Made by a program: the position numbers and the translations under genes. A stretch of DNA of 64,000 nt from an uncultured Eubacterium sp. (GTDB taxonomy: Bacteria; Bacillota; Clostridia; Lachnospirales; Lachnospiraceae): positions 1-64,000 of the forward strand of contig CAMWXD010000008.1 of the NCBI GenBank assembly GCA_947178105.1, read 5' to 3'. Shown piece by piece: positions 1-7,609 of the stretch (positions within the stretch are counted from its first letter, which is position 1; every line of letters starts with the position of its first letter). A model generated the notes under the pieces. The model ran no database searches, was not told where the DNA came from, and saw nothing but the letters and a program-made list of their open reading frames with translations.

Positions 1-148
1 AGCCTAACGGCTACATACCAATTTCCGACAATACACAGTTAAATTTACAGTCTCAAAAATTTTAGCACAATTAACATATACTCGACGCCTCAAAGATATG
101 CTCTGCTTCAAGCATTTTCTTCTTTTAATTCCGCAGCAAACCAAACAT

Positions 149-736
149 TTATATCTGCGCCCTACAGACTAACCCGCCTTTACTATCACTTTTATTTTTT
201 GAGGCTCCGCTCTCGGTTTTTGCCATCACCACTGCCATTCCCTGTTTTTTCGCGGCAATAATCCCCTTGCTGTTCACTTTTACAATTTTAGGATTGCTGC
301 TTATCCATGTGATAGTATCTGTGGCATCAAGCGGCGTCATTACAGCCGTAACTTTCTTTTTCTGTCCTTTCTTCAACGTCAGGCTGGAAACGTTTTCCGC
401 AATCTCCATTATTTTTCTGTTTAGTTCAGGATACTTCTCATTTTTTAAGAATACCCCATGTGCAGACTGGAACGGAGACCATGCCTGTATCGTAATCCCA
501 TGAAGCCGGCAGTAATCAAGAACATCCCCGTCACGGTTCAATGCTTGTTCCGCTGGTGTATTCACATTCATTCCATTGGCGACCACAGAAGCATTCATAA
601 TGCCAAGCTGTAACTGGTTCACTTCTATCGGCTGATGAACACACTTCTCTTTCCCGTCAAGTTCCTTCATCCTCATGCATCCCACAATGATTTTGGGGAC
701 ATAGTTTCCCATATTTGCCAAACTGATTGTTTTCAT
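149..736 (-). pseudogene. Aldo/keto reductase remnant fused to a bacterial Ig-like (BIG2) domain
   Basis: This 195-residue frame is a chimera. Residues 1 to about 24 match the N-terminus of an aldo/keto reductase (LANMGNYVPKIIVGCMRM). After a short linker it resumes at the late-barrel part of the same family (NQLQLGIMNA, LDYCRLHGITIQAWSPFQ), so the central part with the catalytic Asp-Tyr-Lys region is missing. From about residue 115 it changes into a BIG2-type Ig domain (SSLTLKKGQKKKV, ITWISSNPKIVKVNSKG). The start is supported by GGAGG seven bases upstream and overlaps the stop of the ptsI remnant (ATGA). It cannot be a working reductase. Whether the product is made is unknown. The joining points are inferred from family memory, not from an alignment. 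Confidence 0.7.
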
Positions 737-1649
737 TTTTCCGCCTCCCCTCGTCCTATTTCCCTAACTGCTTTTCTTATTTTTAATACCATGGAAGGCG
801 CTACTGATAACTCATCCACTCCCATTTTCACAAACTGCTCTGTCAATTCCAGATCAGCTCCTAATTCACCGCAGATTCCTACCCATTTCCCGCATTTGTG
901 GGCATTCTCCACTACCATTTGAATCATCCGTAAGATGGCTTTTTGATGTGCATTGTAGAATTCATCCAGCTTCGCATTCTGACGATCAACCACCATCGTA
1001 TACTGTGTAAGGTCATTTGTTCCAATACTGAAAAAATCCACCAATTCTGCCAACTCATCGCTTATCATAACAGCCACAGGTGTTTCAATCATAATTCCCT
1101 GTTCTGGGATCTTATATGGAATCTGAAAAGCATCTACCACAGCCTTCATCCCTGTATGCAGTTCTTCCAGATTCAGGGGAACACCTATCAAAGCTGGTAT
1201 ATTCATCATGCGGGCAAGAATTGCCGTATGGAAATTGCAGAACCATGGATTGTTACAAAAGCAAGAATCTTTTCCTTATCCATCTGGACAGTTTCACTGG
1301 GGCTTAAATCATCTGCTATAATGATAGACGGTTCCATAGAATTCAGGTCAATATCCTCCTGCCCATTTAAAATTCTGACTACACGATTTGAAATATCCTT
1401 TACATCTGCCGCCCTTGCTTTCATGTAATCATCTTCCATGCCGGCAAACATTTCTGAAAAATTGTCCCCAGTCATGCCTACTGCATACTCAGCGTTTACT
1501 TTTTCCCCACCGATTATATTATGGATAGCTTCCGTATAATCTTCATCCTCCAACATCATCTGATGCACTTCAAAAATAGCGGCGCTGTCTTCTCTCACCT
1601 CTTTTACTGCTTTTTCTGTTTGGCACATTGGGCAGGGACTGGGTCTCAA
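733..1649 (-). pseudogene. ptsI: ptsI (PTS enzyme I) remnant, frameshifted and internally deleted
   Basis: Two overlapping frames (1206-1649 and 733-1209) together resemble phosphoenolpyruvate-protein phosphotransferase. The upstream part has the HPr-binding helices (IFEVHQMMLEDEDY) and the run up to the active-site loop (AFVTIHGSA). The downstream part resumes at ILARMMNIPALIGVP and ends with the EI C-terminal signatures (EQGIMIETPVAV, SIGTNDLTQY, CGELGADLELTE). One base is lost in the active-site loop, which removes the phospho-accepting His from frame. A further gap of roughly 250 residues lies between MKAVVDAF and QIPYKIPEQG, and the N-terminal end is missing. About 300 codons remain against roughly 570 in the family. 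This is a non-functional relic; a working copy is presumably elsewhere. Confidence 0.8.
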
Positions 1650-1719
1650 CCTTGCAATCAGAAAATGTAACGCCTGTAATGATCAGTCCTGTCCCGCCCT
1701 GTTTCCTGCGTGTATAAGC

Positions 1720-1756
1720 GGGGCATACGGAAATTCCTTTTATTTCCGTATGCCCC
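1720..1756. terminator. Perfect hairpin downstream of the DUF917 gene
   Basis: Two 15-base arms (GGGGCATACGGAAAT and its exact complement) enclose a seven-base loop. A T-rich run follows on the plus strand but not on the minus strand. It sits 27 bases past the minus-strand DUF917 stop and may end that transcript or mark the border of the ptsI scar. Confidence 0.6.
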
Positions 1757-1782
1757 GTAATTGTTTTTCACAAAAAAGCGGC

Positions 1783-2922
1783 CTACCAAAACTTCACTTC
1801 CGGCTTGATACTCCGGTAGCCGGCGCTTGCCATCACTTCATCCCAGCAGCTATAGCACTCCGGCAAATCATACCAGCGTGCATCCGCTTTTGTCTCCGTC
1901 AAGGCAACCCTCTGCCCCACATAAGTCTCGCTGTTCGATACAGGAACCGCCATCTTCTCGCTGCTTAGATCCAGCATCGATATAATGCTTGGAACCGTAA
2001 CGATCGTCCTGTCCCCCGCTTCTGCATCAAGAGCTTGTACATACAGGTTTTCATTCTGGAAAACGACTTTATATACTTCGCCGCTGTCTGCGCGCACCGT
2101 CGTCACCCCGGTATCAAATCCGCCCGCTGAGGTAATGCTGATATCCGTAATCGTGCCTGCTTCTACAATCGGCAAAAACGGCGTCCCCTTCGATGCAAAA
2201 TAATCTTTAAGCTTACCAACCGCAGCGTCCGCCCTGCTGCTTGTCAAAATGTCCCCGACCTCGATCGCCAGCGTCATCTGTCCAATCGCCGATGCCTGCA
2301 AATGCTGCTGTTTATTCATCATCCAGACCGCAATACCGATGCCCTGGTCAAATGCCTGGCACATATATCTTGCGATCTTTTCACAGGCGCTGCAATCCAT
2401 CGGGTCTTCTGTACGAGCCACCATCGTATCTCCTGCTTCGCTGGCAAGGATGACCGGGCTGGTCGGAATGCCGTGTACCGGCAGCAGGCCAGTATTCAGC
2501 TCAGGGACAGCCCGCCCGTTTCCGTCTGTATCGATAATCGGCAGCCCGCATTTCCAAGCCGCATACAATGGAAGTAGCGTATTGCCGCCGCCCATCTCCC
2601 CGGAATAGACATACTTTAACTCCTTGCCGATAAACCTGGCTTCCTCCATCATGCCCTTCACAGCATTGACAGACTCTTTTTGAAACGTCTTTCCCTTTGT
2701 CGCTACAGGCGAGCCAAGCGCAGCAACCATTGTAGAAACTACGTTCGGATCCTCCTCCATCTGTGCAATATCGATCATCTTGATGGAAGCGTCCGGGTCT
2801 TCCTCATACATCGCCTGAATCAAAGCCAGCCCTTCCTCACTGGCTCCGCCTCCGCCTCCGCCGTAAAAGCTGGAACCGTAAACGATATTTGTTAATTCCG
2901 TACGTTTTAATTCTCTTGCCAT
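1783..2922 (-). CDS. DUF917 family protein (S-methyl-thiohydantoin desulfurase domain)
   Basis: The 379-residue product has the typical DUF917 N-terminus, a glycine-rich loop (YGSSFYGGGGGG) followed by EEGLALI, and the MGGGNTLLPLYAA and SRADAAVG segments of the family. Members are annotated as S-methyl-thiohydantoin desulfurase-like or hydantoinase-associated proteins; the reaction is poorly established, so I give no specific function. The start has AGAGGTGAGAAA upstream. It lies 78 bases after the NCS1 permease gene on the same strand, which suggests joint uptake and breakdown of a hydantoin- or nucleobase-like compound (inference). The protein has no signal peptide and is probably cytoplasmic. 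Confidence 0.8.
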   Translation of the reverse strand: MARELKRTELTNIVYGSSFYGGGGGGASEEGLALIQAMYEEDPDASIKMIDIAQMEEDPNVVSTMVAALGSPVATKGKTFQKESVNAVKGMMEEARFIGKELKYVYSGEMGGGNTLLPLYAAWKCGLPIIDTDGNGRAVPELNTGLLPVHGIPTSPVILASEAGDTMVARTEDPMDCSACEKIARYMCQAFDQGIGIAVWMMNKQQHLQASAIGQMTLAIEVGDILTSSRADAAVGKLKDYFASKGTPFLPIVEAGTITDISITSAGGFDTGVTTVRADSGEVYKVVFQNENLYVQALDAEAGDRTIVTVPSIISMLDLSSEKMAVPVSNSETYVGQRVALTETKADARWYDLPECYSCWDEVMASAGYRSIKPEVKFW

Positions 2923-3000
2923 TTTCTCACCTCTTATACTTTCTATGCAAAATTGTCTTTTCTAAAAAACATACTCTACTGCTAAAATAAGCCTGAAACT

Positions 3001-4293
3001 TTACCGTACTTCTCCGGCAAACGGATTGTATTTCGGATTTTTTACAACGGTACATAAGATCCAATAGACAACGATCGTTACTGCAATACCAACCAGCTCA
3101 GGAATAAAAAACTTGTCAAAATATGTAACCAGCGCCCCGCAGATCCACGCCGTAATACCCAGCCAATTCACGCCCGGAAACGGTTCCCAGCCTTCACTCC
3201 TGCCGCGTCCCAAAATCCAGTAATCTGCAATCAATACGGCGCAGATCGGCGTAATCAGGTAACTGAGCGCAGACAAAAAATCTACAAAATAGTAAACGAT
3301 GCCGCCTAAGGAAAGCAGGATGCCGATCACCCCGCAGGCTGCGGTAACAACCGCCCTTTTGTCATCCTTCATTTTAAAAATATTGACGACTGCAATACCA
3401 GCAGAATATGCATTTCCCACATTGGTTGTCCAAGTAGCCAGGATCAACACCAGCATACCAGCTACAGGCAGGCCCACATTTGCAAACATTGCGGTAATAT
3501 CCGAATCCCCGGAACAGATTGACAGGACAGCCCCGCACGCCAGCGCGCCGACACCTGCCGGAATCACGCCGAACAGGCAGGATAACGCTGCGCTTTTCCC
3601 ATCTTTGCTGTAACGGTTGTAATCGCCGCATGTAGCAGCGCCGGAAATAAAGCCGCCGACAGAAATCGTAATTCCTACGATCATGCCGCCCTCACCAGAA
3701 GGCTGATAAGCCGACAAAAGCGCAGCGCCGCCGTCGCCCAGCGCAATCGAAACACCATAAACAAGGAAAACAAACAGAAGCGGCACACTGATGACATTCA
3801 GGACATTTGTCAGCCCGATGCCGTAAAACGCGGTAATTAACATCAGGGTACCCCACAGGATACATGCAAGCCACTCAGGAAAAGCAACTCCAAAGCCGGT
3901 CTGCACCAATGTACAAAAAGATGACGCACACACAATCGTCTGATAAGCATACCAGCCGATCATAGAGACTGCAACAATCAAAGAAAGGGTAAGCTGTGAA
4001 CCCCGGTCGCCCAGCGCCCTGGATACTGCAACGGTCGTCGGCCTGCCCGTCTCGGCAGACTGTGCCGCAATCAGCATCATCAGCGCAACAACAATCCCAT
4101 AACCAATAAACATCGCCAGGATAGAGCTTTGAAAGTCCAGCCCGGCTGAAACCATAGAGCCGATCATCAGCGCCGGCACACAGATTACGTTTCCCGCCCA
4201 GATAAAGGCGATCGAGGGCCAGCTCTTCTTCTCACTGTCCGGAACCTGCTCTAACGTAATCGTTTCCACATGACTTTTTTTCGATTCAGCCAT
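3001..4293 (-). CDS. NCS1 family nucleobase/cytosine-type permease
   Basis: This 430-residue integral membrane protein has about twelve hydrophobic segments and NCS1 (CodB-like) features near the N-terminus (SWPSIAFIWAGNVICVPALMIG) and in the middle (SGAATCGDYNRY). It should carry a purine, pyrimidine, hydantoin or related compound through the membrane with a cation. The ORF track starts 46 codons earlier, but the ATG at 4293 has AAAGGAGGAAAAA directly upstream and begins MAESKKSH, so I use it. The extra upstream codons have no family character. The gene pairs with the downstream DUF917 gene. Substrate cannot be read from sequence. Confidence 0.85.
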   Translation of the reverse strand: MAESKKSHVETITLEQVPDSEKKSWPSIAFIWAGNVICVPALMIGSMVSAGLDFQSSILAMFIGYGIVVALMMLIAAQSAETGRPTTVAVSRALGDRGSQLTLSLIVAVSMIGWYAYQTIVCASSFCTLVQTGFGVAFPEWLACILWGTLMLITAFYGIGLTNVLNVISVPLLFVFLVYGVSIALGDGGAALLSAYQPSGEGGMIVGITISVGGFISGAATCGDYNRYSKDGKSAALSCLFGVIPAGVGALACGAVLSICSGDSDITAMFANVGLPVAGMLVLILATWTTNVGNAYSAGIAVVNIFKMKDDKRAVVTAACGVIGILLSLGGIVYYFVDFLSALSYLITPICAVLIADYWILGRGRSEGWEPFPGVNWLGITAWICGALVTYFDKFFIPELVGIAVTIVVYWILCTVVKNPKYNPFAGEVR

Positions 4294-4430
4294 TTTTTCC
4301 TCCTTTTTGCCGTACCTGTCGTTGTCATTGGAACGATTTTTCAAAAAACAGGCCGATTTTTCTGTGTATATTTTATTTTGCGATATATAGAGAGTATTAC
4401 AAATGATGCGGATTGTCAAGAGGCGGAACA

Positions 4431-5465
4431 CTATTTATATCGTACCCCTGCCGTAAACTTCTCATAATACTGTTCCGCCTTTTCCTCTGCAAGCCCAAAA
4501 AGCTTTTGCAGTTTTTGGATGCTCCTCTCCCGTGGAACCTGTTCCTCAAGATGATCCAAAACAAGCGCCTGCATACTTTCTTCTCTGCCTTTCTCTCTGC
4601 CTTCCTCTCTGCCTTCCTCTCTGCCTTCCTCTAAAATACTTTGTCCTAATCCACTCATGTTTGACACCTCCTGCCATAGCTCTTCATTTTGGGAAAAATC
4701 AATATACTCTGAGATTGTCTGTATAAAATCCTCTCGATGCGGATACATGATTGCATTTAAAAAACGCATGAAATTGTATCCCTCATCTCCTTCTTTTCCG
4801 CTATACTCCTTTTGTCCTAATCGCACAACTACAAGCGTCAACAAATCATAATTTTCCCGATCTGGCATACATTGCCCCAAATTATGGGTATTCCTGAATT
4901 CATAAAATGACATACTGTAACGTTCCTTTTCTGGCACGTCATCTCTACAGATCCAGATACTATAGCATTTTTCCAGCCTGCCATAATCTGTTGTATCTGT
5001 CACCAATGTCAGTTGTGAACTAATTCTTCTTGCAAGATAATAGATCCCCCTTTTCTCAACCGGATACCCTGGACGGTAGGTTTTTTGAGGCTCCAAGTCT
5101 ATATGAAGGCTTACGACTACATGATTTTTGGATAGTCTTGGATTTTTTGCTTTGAATAAAAGGTCAAAATAGGACACCTTTTCATTGAGCTGCTTAAACT
5201 CTGCATGTTCGCCCTGAACCTGTGTATTTGTCCTGCCTTGGGATACTTCTTTTTCCTGATCTATAGAACTGCTTTCTATAAAATCCATAATTTCCTTCCG
5301 GCTGTATCCGCGATATTCCTCTATGGTTTCCTGCAAAATAACTGCCAATACCTCTTTGGCACGAAATACCATCTTACACTCTGCATCCAGCCCTTCCATA
5401 TCTGCTGTGATCTGCATGGCGCTAAGCGCTTCCATACTTCCCTGTATCTGATCTATCCCCTTCAC
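4431..5465 (-). CDS. Rpn family PD-(D/E)XK nuclease / transposase-like protein
   Basis: The 344-residue protein belongs to the recombination-promoting nuclease (Rpn) or PDDEXK transposase-like group common in Lachnospiraceae. The nuclease core is seen as YFDLLFKAK followed by HIDLEPQK, then the family segment YSIWICRDDVP. A charged EEGREEGREEGREKGREE stretch precedes a C-terminal helical tail, as usual in this group. These proteins are thought to cut DNA and promote RecA-independent recombination; targets are unknown. The start is uncertain: the GTG at 5465 has AGGAA almost touching it, while an ATG at 5435 follows AGGGAAGT. It is monocistronic and not linked in function to its neighbours. 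Confidence 0.75.
   Translation of the reverse strand: MKGIDQIQGSMEALSAMQITADMEGLDAECKMVFRAKEVLAVILQETIEEYRGYSRKEIMDFIESSSIDQEKEVSQGRTNTQVQGEHAEFKQLNEKVSYFDLLFKAKNPRLSKNHVVVSLHIDLEPQKTYRPGYPVEKRGIYYLARRISSQLTLVTDTTDYGRLEKCYSIWICRDDVPEKERYSMSFYEFRNTHNLGQCMPDRENYDLLTLVVVRLGQKEYSGKEGDEGYNFMRFLNAIMYPHREDFIQTISEYIDFSQNEELWQEVSNMSGLGQSILEEGREEGREEGREKGREESMQALVLDHLEEQVPRERSIQKLQKLFGLAEEKAEQYYEKFTAGVRYK
4581..4632 (-). repeat. 12-bp tandem repeat inside the Rpn gene
   Basis: About four copies of a 12-base unit (GAAGGCAGAGAG on the coding strand) encode the EGRE-type repeat. Because the unit is a multiple of three, copy-number change would lengthen or shorten the linker without a frameshift. Confidence 0.85.
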
Positions 5466-5670
5466 TTCCTATATTTTCCTTTCCTAAACGTACCATATCT
5501 TTTTCTTCGCATCCCTTACTGCTGTCTGCATGATCTCTGCATTGTTTTTTCTATTTATGGATTATTTTATTACAGTAAAATCCAATTTGCAAGAAAATCT
5601 TAGGAACTATCATCGAACTTATTATCGTGTACACAGAAGCTTCTGAAAAAGCCTTATAAAAATTCTGCTC

Positions 5671-5713
5671 ATAATAAAAGAAAGGATGCCAAATGGAATC
5701 CTCTCTTTTATTA
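5671..5713. repeat. Long imperfect hairpin in the 5.47-5.75 kb intergenic region
   Basis: The region between the Rpn gene and the palindromic element below has no credible gene. It holds an imperfect palindrome with arms close to ATAATAAAAGAAAGGAT and its complement around a CCAAATGG core. It may be part of a mobile repeat or a terminator. Confidence 0.5.
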
Positions 5714-5745
5714 CGAGCTCTGCATATGTTACTCCTCTTTGCCAG

Positions 5746-5909
5746 CTAGTGCTCCATCCGCTAGAAATTAGAGTCCTGCACAGTCTGATTCGCGCCATTG
5801 CGTCGTTAAAATTTCTAGCCAATGGTCCACATTGCCGTCGAAATTTTGCCTAGCACTGGTACGAATCAGCCAGCACAGAACTCTAATTTCTGACCGGATG
5901 GAGCACTAG
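5746..5909. repeat. Palindromic (MITE-like) repeat element with arms of about 46 bp
   Basis: The left arm begins CTAGTGCTCCATCCG and ends near GATTCG; the right arm is its imperfect complement ending GGATGGAGCACTAG. About 70 bases separate the arms, and a weak direct repeat lies within them. No convincing protein is encoded; ORF 5622..5822 just reads across it. The outer end supplies the TAG stop of the neighbouring coiled-coil gene. A shorter similar sequence occurs near 33.8 kb, which suggests a dispersed family. I cannot name it. Confidence 0.65.
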
Positions 5910-7183
5910 GCTACTGTCATCATCCCTTTTGTATGCAGTTTTTTCCGTTTTCCATACTTATCGATATAGTTGATATAATACGGATACAACCGGATCTCCA
6001 AAATCTCTCCCTGTTCCCTGCCTTCTGCGTGGGTATCCTGCGCACATTCCATATCTTTTAAGTCTTCTTCCTGGCAGACCTCTCCGACCTTTAACCCGTC
6101 GCGGCAGTAAAAGCCGATCGCTTCTAAATACTCGTTTAACGCCTCCAGCAGCTTTGCCTCATACTCAGCTTTGCCTGCGCGCATCCTGCGGTACAGCGCT
6201 TCCACCATCCTGACAATCAGGTCTTCCTGCACGACTCGCACAAATGCCTGCAATACATCCTCCAGCTCAGACCTTGGCGTAAACTGCCTTGCCGTACTGC
6301 GGATATCCCTCTGGTATTGGAAATACATCTTTTTGTATGGGTCATAATCTGGCACACTCTCAAAAAAGCGGTCTAAGACTGCCATATTTGCAAACCGTGT
6401 CACCATCACCTGGATATTGCCGGCTGTAATCGTATATTTCTCTTTATTTTCCGTAATGACAAACGGGTTCTCCGTTTCATCCTTTTGCAGCATCGTTTCC
6501 AGAGAACGGTCTTTGACCCGTACCAACAAGTCGTTAATCTTATCGTTTGCCTGCGCCAGCTTTTTAGACAGGTGAAAGACTTTGCGCTTTTCGTCCTGAA
6601 AGCTTTTCTCTGCCGTATCGTATGCCTGTTTTGTCTCGTCCAGTTCCTTTTGGGCTGCTGTCAGCCTGTTTTCGTATTCCGTATTTTTCTTTTCCAGCAT
6701 ATCGATGCGTGCCAGCAGCTCATGGACATTCGGCGCATCCGGGTCGGGCGCATTGATTTCCTCCAGATACGTGTGCACATCGCGGATTCTTGCCGCAAGC
6801 ATCTGGCTGCTCTTTTTCAGCTCTTCCTTCTGCTTTTCAAACTCTTCGCCGATTAGTGCCTTGATCTCCTGCCCGCGTGCCGCAGAATCGGTTTCCAACT
6901 GGCTGGCCTGCGATACGATCGTTTCACACTGCGAAAAAACAGCACTGCACTGCTCGGATACCTTTTCAACCGCTTCCTTATTTTCTTTCAGCTCCTGATA
7001 GGAATCGCTCATATTATTATCCAATACTTCCTGCGTATCCAAAGCCTGCTGTACTTTTACAAGGATATCCCGGATGCTTTTTTCATTTTTTTCCGACCGT
7101 CTATTATAATGGTCTACCAGCAGCCGCAGCAGCCCGTTGCACTCATCTGATAATACGTATTTCAGGTTTTTCCAAAATCCCAT
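5906..7183 (-). CDS. Coiled-coil protein of unknown function
   Basis: The 425-residue product has a basic/hydrophobic N-terminus (MGFWKNLKYVLSDECNG), a long heptad-rich stretch from roughly residue 30 to 235, and a globular C-terminal part. It lacks a signal peptide or membrane helix. The C-terminal segment (GEILEIRLYPYYINYIDKYG) faintly recalls the beta domain of GrpE-type exchange factors, but this is only an impression. The start has GAGGAAGATACG upstream. The last codons run into the palindromic element at 5746-5909, which provides the stop codon, so the native C-terminus may have been replaced. I do not recognise the family. Confidence 0.75.
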   Translation of the reverse strand: MGFWKNLKYVLSDECNGLLRLLVDHYNRRSEKNEKSIRDILVKVQQALDTQEVLDNNMSDSYQELKENKEAVEKVSEQCSAVFSQCETIVSQASQLETDSAARGQEIKALIGEEFEKQKEELKKSSQMLAARIRDVHTYLEEINAPDPDAPNVHELLARIDMLEKKNTEYENRLTAAQKELDETKQAYDTAEKSFQDEKRKVFHLSKKLAQANDKINDLLVRVKDRSLETMLQKDETENPFVITENKEKYTITAGNIQVMVTRFANMAVLDRFFESVPDYDPYKKMYFQYQRDIRSTARQFTPRSELEDVLQAFVRVVQEDLIVRMVEALYRRMRAGKAEYEAKLLEALNEYLEAIGFYCRDGLKVGEVCQEEDLKDMECAQDTHAEGREQGEILEIRLYPYYINYIDKYGKRKKLHTKGMMTVA

Positions 7184-7307
7184 CGTATCTTCCTCGCTTT
7201 CTTATCCGCTCGTGTTCGACTTAAGCTGAGTTTATTATATCGGACAATCCATTCAAAATCAACAGGTTTCAAATATTTTTAGTGGTTTTACTGAAGATAA
7301 ATAGAAA

Positions 7308-7343
7308 AGGCGGAAAGCCTTTCCATCGAAAGTCTTTCCGCCT
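7308..7343 (-). terminator. Rho-independent terminator of the 55-residue gene
   Basis: Arms AGGCGGAAAG and CTTTCCGCCT form a clean stem, followed on the minus strand by TTTTCTATTT. It lies 24 bases after the stop of the small gene. Confidence 0.8.
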
Positions 7344-7366
7344 CTGCCAACAGGCCCTTTTGCAGC

Positions 7367-7534
7367 CTATCGGATCTCTAAATCCTCTGTGATGACCCCA
7401 AAAGATTCCAGTTTTGCTTTCGTAATCCGAAGCTGGTACTCCAGCTCTTCATTTTCGCTTTTTTCTGCTTTTTTAATCCTCTGCAAGTCCGTATATTTAT
7501 CAATCAGGTTATTTATCATTTCTTCCTTGGACAT
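7367..7534 (-). CDS. Small 55-residue charged helical protein
   Basis: This gene is below the length cut-off of the ORF track. It begins MSKEEMINNLIDKYTDL, continues with a Lys/Glu-rich helix and ends ITEDLEIR. A GGGGG-type ribosome binding site lies six bases before the ATG and a good terminator follows the stop, so it has the frame of a real transcription unit. The composition suggests a short coiled coil that might dimerise or bind a partner. I do not recognise it and give no function. Confidence 0.65.
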   Translation of the reverse strand: MSKEEMINNLIDKYTDLQRIKKAEKSENEELEYQLRITKAKLESFGVITEDLEIR

Positions 7535-7609
7535 GTGCATCCCCCTTTCTTTTCTCTGACATGTACGGCTTAAACGTATTATATCAGACAGGAGCAGTAC
7601 ATGTAAAGC

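Noticed and set aside
5622-5822. 66-residue minus-strand ORF
   Set aside because: It reads across the palindromic element and its flank; composition and location fit a chance frame.
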